DNA from: Gammaproteobacteria bacterium
GTDB lineage: Bacteria; Pseudomonadota; Gammaproteobacteria; GCA-001735895
Direction of reading: 5' to 3'
Assembly (NCBI GenBank): GCA_029882955.1
Contig: JAOUJX010000203.1
Span: forward strand, 1-7,406
DNA length: 7,406 nucleotides
The notes under the pieces were generated by a model, which saw only the letters and a program-made list of their open reading frames with translations, did no database searches and was not told where the DNA came from. Positions 1 through 6,275 of this stretch are shown here, piece by piece. Within the stretch, counting starts at the first letter, position 1. The number at the start of each line of letters is the position of its first letter. The position numbers and the translations under genes were made by a program.

Positions 1-236
1 AACAGGAACGCGCCAATCGCGTAACCTGTGGCGCCGCCAATTACCGAAGCAGCCAGAGTGATTAAAGCAAATCGCATGGCTTTTTCGGGCTTGGCCAGCG
101 ACATGGGTGCCAGCATCACGTCAGGCGGTGGGAATGGTAAAATAAACGATTCGAAGAAACTCAGACTGGCCAGATACCAGCTGGCATTTTCTCTACCGGC
201 AAAGCGAATGACCTTGAAATAAAACTTTTCGAACAA
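1..236 (-). CDS. yqaA: YqaA-family (SNARE-associated/DedA-like) inner-membrane protein, 3' truncated by window edge
   Basis: Only the first 78 codons are present; the gene runs off the left edge. I read it by translating the minus strand from a TTG at 236-234. The frame has a stop (TAG, 248-246) just upstream and no ATG near the beginning, so TTG is the best start. The product opens MFEKFYFKVIRFAG. It then carries a hydrophobic stretch with the family signature ESFILPFPPPDVMLAP (about residues 29-44) and a second hydrophobic segment (about 56-78, ending GGATGYAIGAFL). The Pro-Pro-Asp-Val-Met-Leu-Ala-Pro core is typical of YqaA proteins, small membrane proteins related to DedA/SNARE-associated proteins whose transported substrate or role is not established. 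The TTG lies 4 nt after the pcm stop, with a weak AGG at 247-245 inside pcm, so it is probably translated with pcm. In many gammaproteobacteria the same order (surE, pcm, yqaA) continues into nlpD and rpoS. Family assignment is good; function is unknown. Confidence 0.8.
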   Translation of the reverse strand, partial: MFEKFYFKVIRFAGRENASWYLASLSFFESFILPFPPPDVMLAPMSLAKPEKAMRFALITLAASVIGGATGYAIGAFL

Positions 237-240
237 CTGA

Positions 241-912
241 CTAACCTAATCCAGGCAATAGCGGTACAAAAGACACCTTTATTAAAGATTCCTCCACCAG
301 TCCCTGTTCCGTTTTGGTAACTTTCATCAAGGTCTGATCCCCCCCGTTATCGAAGGGAAAAACCATCACTCCATCGATCAGCAACTGCTGAATTAGCACC
401 TCCGGTACTTCAGTACAGGCGGCTGTCATAATGATGCGATCAAACTGATAACTCGGATTCGGCCAACCACCGTTGCCATCGGTATGACGGAGCTGAATAT
501 TAAATAATTCCATTTCCGCAAGACGTTGTTTAGCCTGCTTATGTAAAGCCTCGATACGCTCAACACTGTAGACCTGCGGAAACAGGTTAGCCAGTACCGC
601 AGTCTGATAACCGCAGCCGGTACCTATTTCGAGCACCGAACTGACCGGGCCGTCTTCCAGTAATGTCTGGGTCATGAGGGCCACGATAAAAGGCTGTGAA
701 ATAGTCTGACTATAACCAATCGGTAATGCGGTATCTTCGTAGGCACGATGCGACAGCGCCTCGTCCACAAACAAATGGCGCGGGACACGACGCATCACAT
801 CAAGCACCTGCTCGTTATAGATACCCTGATCTTTCAGGCGCTGTATAAGGCGGTCGCGCGTGCGTTGCGAGGTCATACCTATGCCCTGAAAATTTGGTTT
901 TCTTTGATTCAT
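241..912 (-). CDS. pcm: Protein-L-isoaspartate O-methyltransferase
   Basis: Cytoplasmic repair enzyme that uses S-adenosylmethionine to methylate L-isoaspartyl residues in aged proteins, starting their return to aspartate. The 223-residue product has the family hallmarks in order: VPRHLFVDEAL (about 43-53), ALPIGYSQTISQP (62-74), the SAM-binding motif I VLEIGTGCGYQTA (93-105), the acidic post-I loop VYSVERI (114-120), and the C-terminal VSFVPLLPG (213-221). Length is close to the usual 208-225. Two starts are possible. The ATG at 912 gives a 9-nt gap after surE but no clear ribosome binding site. The ATG at 876 (residue 13, MTSQRTRD) has AGGG 7 nt upstream and matches the 211-residue form of Pseudomonas. 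The intervening QGIG resembles N-terminal extensions of other homologues, so I kept the longer form. It follows surE and is followed 4 nt later by yqaA, the usual stationary-phase survival arrangement. Identity is secure; the start is not. Confidence 0.95.
   Translation of the reverse strand: MNQRKPNFQGIGMTSQRTRDRLIQRLKDQGIYNEQVLDVMRRVPRHLFVDEALSHRAYEDTALPIGYSQTISQPFIVALMTQTLLEDGPVSSVLEIGTGCGYQTAVLANLFPQVYSVERIEALHKQAKQRLAEMELFNIQLRHTDGNGGWPNPSYQFDRIIMTAACTEVPEVLIQQLLIDGVMVFPFDNGGDQTLMKVTKTEQGLVEESLIKVSFVPLLPGLG
884..887 (-). promoter_or_regulatory. Candidate ribosome binding site for an internal pcm start
   Basis: AGGG on the minus strand (887-884) is separated by 7 nt from the ATG at 876-874. 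It is a better Shine-Dalgarno match than anything upstream of the first ATG at 912, and it would yield a 211-residue Pcm starting MTSQRTRD. This decides the start only if the N-terminal 12 residues are not translated. Conservation of the same GIG-MTSQR stretch in relatives could reflect either protein or binding-site conservation. Confidence 0.45.
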
Positions 913-921
913 ACCGTTGGT

Positions 922-1671
922 TTACTTAACCGCAGACAACCAGTTCTGCAGGGGGTTAATGCTTTCGTGTCGAGTTAAATCGATTTGTATAGGCGACACC
1001 GAAACCTGATTATGCTCGACCACGTAAAAATCGGTTCCCGGGCCGGCGTCCTGTGCATCACCGGGTGGTCCCACCCAGTAAATTGGCGTGCCATATGGGT
1101 CAAACTGTTGCACGGTTGGCTCGGCCTTATGCCGGAAGCCAAGGCGTGTCGCCGTCATTCCTTCGATTTCGGCCAATGGACAATCCGGCACATTAACATT
1201 CAAAATACTATCCTCAGGTAGCGGCTGAGCGATTAAATTTTGAACTATTTTTAGCGTGTATTCTGCTGCCGTTTCATAATGCTTTGCCGGGCGACCAACC
1301 AGAGAAACCGCAATCGCTGGCAGACCCAGTGATCGACCCTCCATAGCGGCTGCGACAGTGCCCGAATACAGCACATCGTCCCCCAGATTAGCCCCGGCAT
1401 TGATGCCTGAAACAACCATATCGGGCTTCTCGTCGAGCAGACCGGAAATCGCCAGATGTACACAGTCGGTTGGCGTACCGTCGACTCGATAAAAGCCCTG
1501 TGGCGTCATCTCCACGCGCAACGGACGCATTAGTGTCAGCGAATTACTAGCACCACTTTTATTACGGTCGGGGGCTACCACGGTTATTTGCGCTACCGAT
1601 GCTAAAGCCTCGGCTAAAACGCGGATCCCCGGTGCCAGGTAACCATCATCATTGGAAATCAGGATATGCAT
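922..1671 (-). CDS. surE: 5'/3'-nucleotidase SurE (survival protein E)
   Basis: Metal-dependent phosphatase that removes phosphate from nucleoside 5'- and 3'-monophosphates; characterised members also attack short polyphosphate. It acts in the cytoplasm and is linked to stationary-phase survival. The 249-residue product matches the usual 245-255. It starts MHILISNDDG, with the metal-binding pair Asp8-Asp9. It then has APDRNKSGASNSLT (about 34-46), whose Ser39 is the usual metal or phosphate ligand, GTPTDCVHLA (65-74), and SGINAGANLGDDVLYSGTVAAA (about 88-109), whose Asn91 completes the metal site. The ATG at 1671 is directly preceded in frame by a stop (TGA, 1674-1672), so the start cannot lie further upstream in this frame. 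No strong Shine-Dalgarno is visible. It is the first gene of its cluster. The truD gene that often overlaps surE in gammaproteobacteria is absent, and a divergent smr gene stands there instead. pcm follows after 9 nt. Confidence 0.97.
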   Translation of the reverse strand: MHILISNDDGYLAPGIRVLAEALASVAQITVVAPDRNKSGASNSLTLMRPLRVEMTPQGFYRVDGTPTDCVHLAISGLLDEKPDMVVSGINAGANLGDDVLYSGTVAAAMEGRSLGLPAIAVSLVGRPAKHYETAAEYTLKIVQNLIAQPLPEDSILNVNVPDCPLAEIEGMTATRLGFRHKAEPTVQQFDPYGTPIYWVGPPGDAQDAGPGTDFYVVEHNQVSVSPIQIDLTRHESINPLQNWLSAVK

Positions 1672-1819
1672 TCAAAGGCGCAAATGAAAAAGGGGAATGA
1701 TAAACTAAATCGCCATACGACTGGCAGGTTTTTAGCCGTAACCAGTCACAATTATCAGATTTTCTCTTAATCACCATTTGGTTTAGTATGCGAGTTAACT
1801 GATTTGCCGAATATTCCCT
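1672..1819. promoter_or_regulatory. Divergent intergenic region between surE and smr, presumably with both promoters
   Basis: This 148-bp AT-rich spacer is the largest non-coding stretch in the window and must hold the promoters for surE (leftward) and smr (rightward) unless transcription enters from elsewhere. Minus-strand -10-like boxes are TATCAT (1702-1697) and GATAAT (1756-1751). A plus-strand candidate is TAGTAT (1784-1789), 30 nt before the GTG start of smr. None has a convincing -35 at 16-18 bp, so sigma70 calls are weak. This could mean an activator-dependent or alternative-sigma promoter, or simply that I cannot see it by eye. The spacer also contains a 6-bp inverted repeat (listed separately) and an 8-bp palindrome AGTTAACT (1793-1800). 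Confidence 0.4.
1719..1747. repeat. Inverted repeat GACTGG-N17-CCAGTC in the surE/smr spacer
   Basis: Perfect 6-bp arms at 1719-1724 and 1742-1747, centre to centre 23 bp, which places both half-sites on about the same face of the helix. It could be a dimeric regulator site for either divergent promoter or a small hairpin in the surE 5' leader. It is not followed by a T-tract on either strand, so it is not a terminator. Arms this short can arise by chance in 148 bp. Confidence 0.25.
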
Positions 1820-2329
1820 GTGAACAAGAAACCTCCTACTGAAGAAGACTTCGCCGCGTTGATGCCTGGTGTTAAACGGCTAGAGAATGACCGGGTGAAT
1901 CTCCTGCAACAGCGTCCTCTCAAAAAAATAAAATCACAATCTGGGGAGGTGGTATCCAGGACTGATTTTTCCGAACTAAACTTTAACCAGCAAAAAGAAA
2001 TTACCGATACTTATTTCGATCATGGCATTCAGCGTAAACTGCAGCGCAGAATCCGGCAGGGACTGATGCCGATTAACGACAATCTCGACTTACACGGGCA
2101 TACACAAAAAACTGCCCTGACAGAACTGGTGGAGTTCTTCGAGCATGCACAGCTCTCGCAGTTTAAAACAGTGATTGTGGTACACGGCAAAGGTAATCGG
2201 TCCAGCAATTTTGCAGTGTTAAAGCCGCTGGTACATCTCTGGCTATCACAACAAAGCTTTGTCCTGGCCTGGTGCCCTGCCCAGCCTGCACACGGTGGTA
2301 GTGGTGCGAGTTATGTTTATTTACGCTGA
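1820..2329 (+). CDS. Stand-alone Smr-domain protein (SmrA/SmrB-like nuclease)
   Basis: Cytoplasmic protein of 169 residues with one C-terminal Smr domain. Visible landmarks are DLHG (90-93), HGKG (122-125) and the closing GGSGASYVYLR (159-169). The N-terminal third is basic and includes EEDFAALMPGVKRL (8-21), a segment also found at the start of other stand-alone Smr proteins. E. coli SmrB cleaves mRNA at collided ribosomes and relies on a DLHG-type motif; SmrA is a less studied paralogue. The HGKG and GGSGA end resembles SmrA, but the intact DLHG resembles SmrB, so I leave the symbol open. Start: GTG at 1820, without an obvious Shine-Dalgarno. An ATG at 1861 would remove the conserved N-terminal segment, so GTG is preferred. 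It is the only plus-strand gene here, divergent from surE and convergent with the protease gene. Ribosome-collision nuclease activity is an inference from the family. Confidence 0.9.
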   Translation: MNKKPPTEEDFAALMPGVKRLENDRVNLLQQRPLKKIKSQSGEVVSRTDFSELNFNQQKEITDTYFDHGIQRKLQRRIRQGLMPINDNLDLHGHTQKTALTELVEFFEHAQLSQFKTVIVVHGKGNRSSNFAVLKPLVHLWLSQQSFVLAWCPAQPAHGGSGASYVYLR

Positions 2330-2342
2330 TATCGATGAAGCG

Positions 2343-3122
2343 TCAATTGATCGGCCAGTGCATTTCGGCGGCAGAAAACACGCCTACCGCAACATCTGAC
2401 AGACTCTCGGGCATCCTCAACTGTGTCGGACTAAGGGGTATTCGACCACCCATGATCTCAGCACGCTTTTGTGGGTATAGCGGATCCTGGTAGGCATCGG
2501 CATAGCCATCTGGAAAGATGGGTTGATTGCTGGCATCGTACTTATCGGACGCACCAAAGGTATGCATTAGTTCGTGGGCAATGACGACGTTGTTCGACCC
2601 TCGATAGGCATTGTCCGCGAATGCGTTAATCAGGCCAATCAAGCCACCGCGCAGGCCCACCGAATGGTGTAAAGCCGGGGTGGTCTCCAGATCAAAATAA
2701 TTGACGAATAAATTTACGTCTGCCGTTCTGTTACCGGTTGTCATACCCCAGTACCAGGCCCAGGCGCGGAAGCGCAAACTCCAGAATATATTTTCCAGAA
2801 CACTGCCCAGCAGAGGCGGCTGTGGTGGTATTTCCAGTAACTCTCCCGCGTACTCGACTTTGATGGCATCTATATCAATATCATACCGTCGAGCCTCGCT
2901 ATTAATAAAGGCTTCGATGCTCTTAAAATCCTTCGTTCCGAGTCCATCGATATAGTTTTTTGTGACTGGCCGCGAATCAGCGTTGATTGCATAGATACGA
3001 ACCTGCAAGGTTTGATCCCAACTGGCAACCTTTAACCTGGCCATCATTTCATTGCCAGCCACTGCCAGCAAAATCAATAGCAATATCAGGTAGCGAATGT
3101 TTCGGGTATTTTGACTCATCAT
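2343..3122 (-). CDS. Uncharacterised membrane-anchored metzincin-like zinc metalloprotease
   Basis: I do not recognise a named gene. Residue numbers here count from a TTG at 3134, which gives 263 residues; from the ATG at 3122 used here it is 259. A hydrophobic segment at 14-27 (YLILLLILLAVAGN) follows a basic start and looks like a signal anchor or signal peptide, so the rest is probably periplasmic. A Trp-rich stretch lies at 118-129. The zinc site is HELMHTFGASDKYD (187-200), that is HExxHxxGxxD, with Glu188 as expected catalytic base and His187, His191 and Asp197 as ligands. EIMGG (226-230), 31 residues later, fits the metzincin Met-turn with Met228. A third-ligand Asp instead of His is known in snapalysins. 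Start: the TTG would overlap the dusA stop by 4 nt (TTGA) and has GAGAAG 8 nt upstream; ATGs at 3122 and 3119 have only a weak GAG. It is the last gene of the relA cluster. Proteolysis is inferred from motifs; the substrate is unknown. Confidence 0.8.
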   Translation of the reverse strand: MMSQNTRNIRYLILLLILLAVAGNEMMARLKVASWDQTLQVRIYAINADSRPVTKNYIDGLGTKDFKSIEAFINSEARRYDIDIDAIKVEYAGELLEIPPQPPLLGSVLENIFWSLRFRAWAWYWGMTTGNRTADVNLFVNYFDLETTPALHHSVGLRGGLIGLINAFADNAYRGSNNVVIAHELMHTFGASDKYDASNQPIFPDGYADAYQDPLYPQKRAEIMGGRIPLSPTQLRMPESLSDVAVGVFSAAEMHWPIN

Positions 3123-3130
3123 AAACACAC

Positions 3131-4120
3131 TCAAATGATCAACTTCTCTGCCTGATATAGGGTTTCCATATTGGCGGTTTTTTTATTTCCATTTTCACTC
3201 AAATACCGCCGCCACTGCCTCGCACCTGGCTCACCACGATATAAACCGATGATATGGCGAATGATATGGCTCAAAGGTATACCCTGTTGTAGCTGGCCTT
3301 CAATATAGGGATAAACCTGTCGTAACACAGATAGCCGGGTCGGTGCAGTGGTTGTTTGCCCAAATATTAATTCGTCGACCTTCTCCAGTAAAAAAGGATT
3401 CTGGTAGGGTTCGCGGCCAAGCATCACGCCATCGACATGTTGAAGATGCTCCAGAGCGGAATCCAGTGTTTTAATCGCTCCGTTGATGATGATCTCGGTG
3501 TCCGGAAAATCGGACTTGAGTCGATATACCCAGTCGTATTTTAAAGGCGGTATTTCTCGATTCTGTTTTGGACTCAAGCCCTGTAGCCAGGCGTTGCGGG
3601 CGTGAACGATGAGCGCATCAATCCCGGCCTCTATCTGAATCGCGGCGAATTCGCGAAACGTCTCGTAGTCTTCCTGCTGATCGATACCGGTTCGATGTTT
3701 AACCGTTACCGGCAATGCACTCGCACTGCGTAACGCCGACACACATTCGCTTACAAGACCAGGGTCAGCCATCAGGCAGGCACCGAAACTTCCCGACTGC
3801 ACACGATCGCTTGGACAGCCGCAATTCAGATTAATTTCGTCATAGCCGTAGTCGGCACAGATTTGTGCTGCCTGGTGGAGTTGCTGCGGGTCCGAGCCGC
3901 CGAGTTGCACCGCGACAGGATGCTCTTCTGCGTTATAGCCAAGCAGTCGGTCACGGTCACCGCGCACAATCGCAGCCGAAGTTACCATTTCGGTATAAAG
4001 CAGGATATGCGACGAAAACAGCCGTAAAAAATACCGGTTATGACGATCCGAACAATCCATCATCGGCGCTATACAAAACCGCCGATTAAGCTTTGAATCG
4101 TTTGGTTCAGGTATATTCAT
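3131..4120 (-). CDS. dusA: tRNA-dihydrouridine(20/20a) synthase DusA
   Basis: FMN- and NADPH-dependent enzyme that reduces uridine to dihydrouridine at positions 20 and 20a of the tRNA D-loop. Numbering from the possible TTG at 4141 (336 residues), the landmarks are RFCIAPMMDCSDRH (21-34), LLYTEMVT (47-54), HPVAVQLGGSDP (74-85), the active-site loop NLNCGCPSDRVQSG (104-117) with catalytic Cys109, TVKHRTG (146-152) with Lys148, VHARNAWLQGLSP (179-191), the FMN phosphate-binding ING (219-221), and GREPYQNP (242-249). GLSPKxNREIPPL and GARQWRRYLSEN are specific to DusA rather than DusB or DusC. The Cys just before the active-site GCP is a minor variant of the Val in E. coli. Start: I chose the ATG at 4120, 13 nt after the relA stop; a TTG at 4141 would overlap relA by 8 nt. 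Either length (329 or 336) suits the family. It lies between relA and the protease gene and is probably co-transcribed with both. Confidence 0.95.
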   Translation of the reverse strand: MNIPEPNDSKLNRRFCIAPMMDCSDRHNRYFLRLFSSHILLYTEMVTSAAIVRGDRDRLLGYNAEEHPVAVQLGGSDPQQLHQAAQICADYGYDEINLNCGCPSDRVQSGSFGACLMADPGLVSECVSALRSASALPVTVKHRTGIDQQEDYETFREFAAIQIEAGIDALIVHARNAWLQGLSPKQNREIPPLKYDWVYRLKSDFPDTEIIINGAIKTLDSALEHLQHVDGVMLGREPYQNPFLLEKVDELIFGQTTTAPTRLSVLRQVYPYIEGQLQQGIPLSHIIRHIIGLYRGEPGARQWRRYLSENGNKKTANMETLYQAEKLII

Positions 4121-4133
4121 GTCTAACAATAGA

Positions 4134-6275
4134 TCAGGCAATGCGCTTTACATCCTGTACATTGGGAAGCTGACCGAGTTTATCGATGATCGTCACCAGT
4201 TCATCGACGCCATGAATCTCTATTGTCAACCTGGTATAAACCATTTGCTCATCTCGATTTGTACTCGAATTGATATCGAGCAGATTGACCTTCGAATTAG
4301 CCAGAATAGTGCTGATATCCTGCATCAGACTGGTACGTTGGAATGCAGTCACCGAAATTTCGACAGGATATACCGAGCCCGAGCCCTGCCCCCATTCGAC
4401 TTCGATTAACCTCTGACGCTGCTCTTCGGGCAAGGCCAGCATGTTCGGGCAATTGTGCTTATGTATGCTTATTCCGGAACTGACCGTGATAAAACCTATG
4501 ATTGAGTCTCCGGGCACTGGCTTGCAACATTGCGCAAACTGGGTCATCAAATTACCGACACCGTGAATGCTGACTTCGTCTTTCGAGACAGGCGCTTTTG
4601 GCTCTGCTTTTTTAACTTTCCTGAACGGATCACCCGATTCAGGCTCTGCCTGTAAATGACCGATTATCTGAGCCGAGGTGATCATGCCACGTCCGATATC
4701 GGCAAAGAACTGATCGGCATCCTTACGCTTAAAATGCTCGCAGAGATTTTTCAGGTCAGCGTGATGAATCGAATACTTTGAGAGTACTCGTTCATAGATG
4801 GCCTTACCATCGATAATATTCTGTTCGAGATCCTGATGATTAAACCAGTTACGCACCTTGGAGCGAGTGCCAGCGGATTTAATGAAACCCAGGTTTTTAT
4901 TCATCCAGTCCCGGCTTGGTCGACTTTCCCTGGTGGTGAGTATTTCGACTTCATCACCGGTTTGTAGCACCGTGGTCAGGGTCGCAATCCGGCCATTTAC
5001 CTTGGCACCACGGCATCGATGGCCTACCTCGGAATGCACTGAGTAGGCGAAATCCAGTGGTGTACCGCCCTTGGGGATATCGATTACCTGCCCCTGCGGC
5101 GTGAACACATATACTCGATCACTGGAGAGTTCGGTTGAAAATTCCGAAATCGCATCCGAGACTTCTTCGGCTGAACCTTCGAGCATTTCACGCATGGCGG
5201 AGATACTGTTTTCCATACGCTGGTCGAGATTCACGCCCTCCTTGTAACGCCAGTGAGAAGCAACGCCAAACTCGGACTTTTCGTGCATTTCATGGGTCCT
5301 AATTTGAACTTCAACAATCTGTCCGCTATCAGCAATCACAGCCGTGTGCAGGGATTGATAACCATTGCTCTTGGGGTTGGCAATATAGTCATCGAATTCG
5401 TTCGGAATACTCTGCCAGGAAGTGTGAACCACGCCGAGTACGGCATAGCAATCGGCAACCGAATCGACCAGAATCCTGACCGCTCGTACATCGAATAACT
5501 CATGGAATTCGAGACTCTTGCGCTGCATTTTTCGCCAGATACTGACGATGTGTTTAACCCGCCCGCTGACTTCGGACTTTACTCCCTGCTCCTGTAACAG
5601 GGTTTCCAGCTGTTTTATAAACTTCTTAATGAAGGCTTCGCGTTCACTGCGCTTTTCTTCGAGTAGTTTGGCGATACGTTTATAAGTCTGGGGTTCTAGT
5701 GCACGAAAAGCCAGGTCTTCCATTTCCCACTTGATTAAGCCCATGCCGAGTCGATTCGCCAGTGGAGCAAAGATATCGATGGTTTCCTGGGCCATATCCC
5801 GACGTTCTTCGTAATCGATATACTTGAGCAATTTGAGGCGCTCGGCACGATAGCAAAGCTTGATCAACATCACCCGGACATCGCTTACTATCGCCATCAG
5901 CAAACGTCGTACCTTTTCGGCCTGCTCTGAAGAACGGGGTCTGGCCTGCTTGCCATCCTGTAGTGAATAGAGCTGGTTTACCCCTTCGGTTAGTTTAGCG
6001 ACCTGAGCCCCAAACTCTTCTTTGATTCGACTGCTATCGAGCTCTACGCGTAAAGCCGAATCGGTAAGCAGGGTTGCGATGACGGTTGTCTTATCAGTAC
6101 CCAGTTCGAGTACACGTCGAACCACATCGGTACTTCGGGGTTGGCTTTTGTCCTCGTGCACCAGTGCAAGCGCATAGTCAAGCGCACGGTCTAATTCCTC
6201 ATCCCAGTCCATGGACTGGCTGATCAGCTCAACAAGCGGTTGCTTTTCGTTGGTATCGAGTTGGGGAGTTGACAT
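4134..6275 (-). CDS. relA: GTP pyrophosphokinase RelA, (p)ppGpp synthetase
   Basis: Ribosome-associated long RSH enzyme that transfers pyrophosphate from ATP to GTP or GDP when uncharged tRNA sits in the A site, starting the stringent response. In its 713 residues the N-terminal HD-like region (about 25-170) has lost the hydrolase signature: the position of the His-Asp pair reads TD (71-72) and the downstream Glu-Asp is absent. The synthetase region (about 230-345) has EFDD (293-296), the RelA-type acidic motif, then YIANPKSNGYQSLHTAV (297-313) and VEVQIRT (321-327) with catalytic Glu322. A TGS domain covers about 387-448 (DRVYVFTPQGQVIDIPKGG), a zinc-finger-like region has Cys583-Cys584 and Cys609, and a C-terminal ACT/RRM domain covers about 635-713. 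It is about 30 residues shorter than E. coli RelA, mainly at the N-terminus. The ATG at 6275 overlaps the permease stop by one base (TGATG) with no clear Shine-Dalgarno, suggesting reinitiation. SpoT is excluded by the HD loss and EFDD. Confidence 0.96.
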   Translation of the reverse strand: MSTPQLDTNEKQPLVELISQSMDWDEELDRALDYALALVHEDKSQPRSTDVVRRVLELGTDKTTVIATLLTDSALRVELDSSRIKEEFGAQVAKLTEGVNQLYSLQDGKQARPRSSEQAEKVRRLLMAIVSDVRVMLIKLCYRAERLKLLKYIDYEERRDMAQETIDIFAPLANRLGMGLIKWEMEDLAFRALEPQTYKRIAKLLEEKRSEREAFIKKFIKQLETLLQEQGVKSEVSGRVKHIVSIWRKMQRKSLEFHELFDVRAVRILVDSVADCYAVLGVVHTSWQSIPNEFDDYIANPKSNGYQSLHTAVIADSGQIVEVQIRTHEMHEKSEFGVASHWRYKEGVNLDQRMENSISAMREMLEGSAEEVSDAISEFSTELSSDRVYVFTPQGQVIDIPKGGTPLDFAYSVHSEVGHRCRGAKVNGRIATLTTVLQTGDEVEILTTRESRPSRDWMNKNLGFIKSAGTRSKVRNWFNHQDLEQNIIDGKAIYERVLSKYSIHHADLKNLCEHFKRKDADQFFADIGRGMITSAQIIGHLQAEPESGDPFRKVKKAEPKAPVSKDEVSIHGVGNLMTQFAQCCKPVPGDSIIGFITVSSGISIHKHNCPNMLALPEEQRQRLIEVEWGQGSGSVYPVEISVTAFQRTSLMQDISTILANSKVNLLDINSSTNRDEQMVYTRLTIEIHGVDELVTIIDKLGQLPNVQDVKRIA

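Noticed and set aside
748..978. Plus-strand open frame across the pcm-surE junction
   Set aside because: It is fully antisense to conserved pcm and surE sequence and shows no family features. Other plus-strand frames at 28-222, 985-1221, 2701-2955, 3865-4089 and 5253-5498 were rejected for the same reason.
2323..2343. Inverted repeat ACGCT / AGCGT between the convergent smr and protease genes as a shared terminator
   Set aside because: The stem is only 5 bp with an 11-nt loop, and no T-tract follows on either strand. It overlaps both coding ends, so I cannot support a terminator.
2740..2790. Trp-rich stretch of the protease (residues 118-129) as a second membrane span
   Set aside because: It holds two arginines within a short span and is too interrupted for a confident transmembrane segment; an amphipathic or buried helix is as likely.
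4119..4409. Plus-strand 96-codon open frame antisense to the end of relA
   Set aside because: It lies opposite the conserved ACT domain of RelA and has no recognisable domain or binding site, so it is a shadow of a real gene.
4134..6275. Assignment as bifunctional SpoT/Rel
   Set aside because: The HD hydrolase residues are missing (TD at 71-72, no downstream Glu-Asp) and the synthetase motif is EFDD, both characteristic of RelA.
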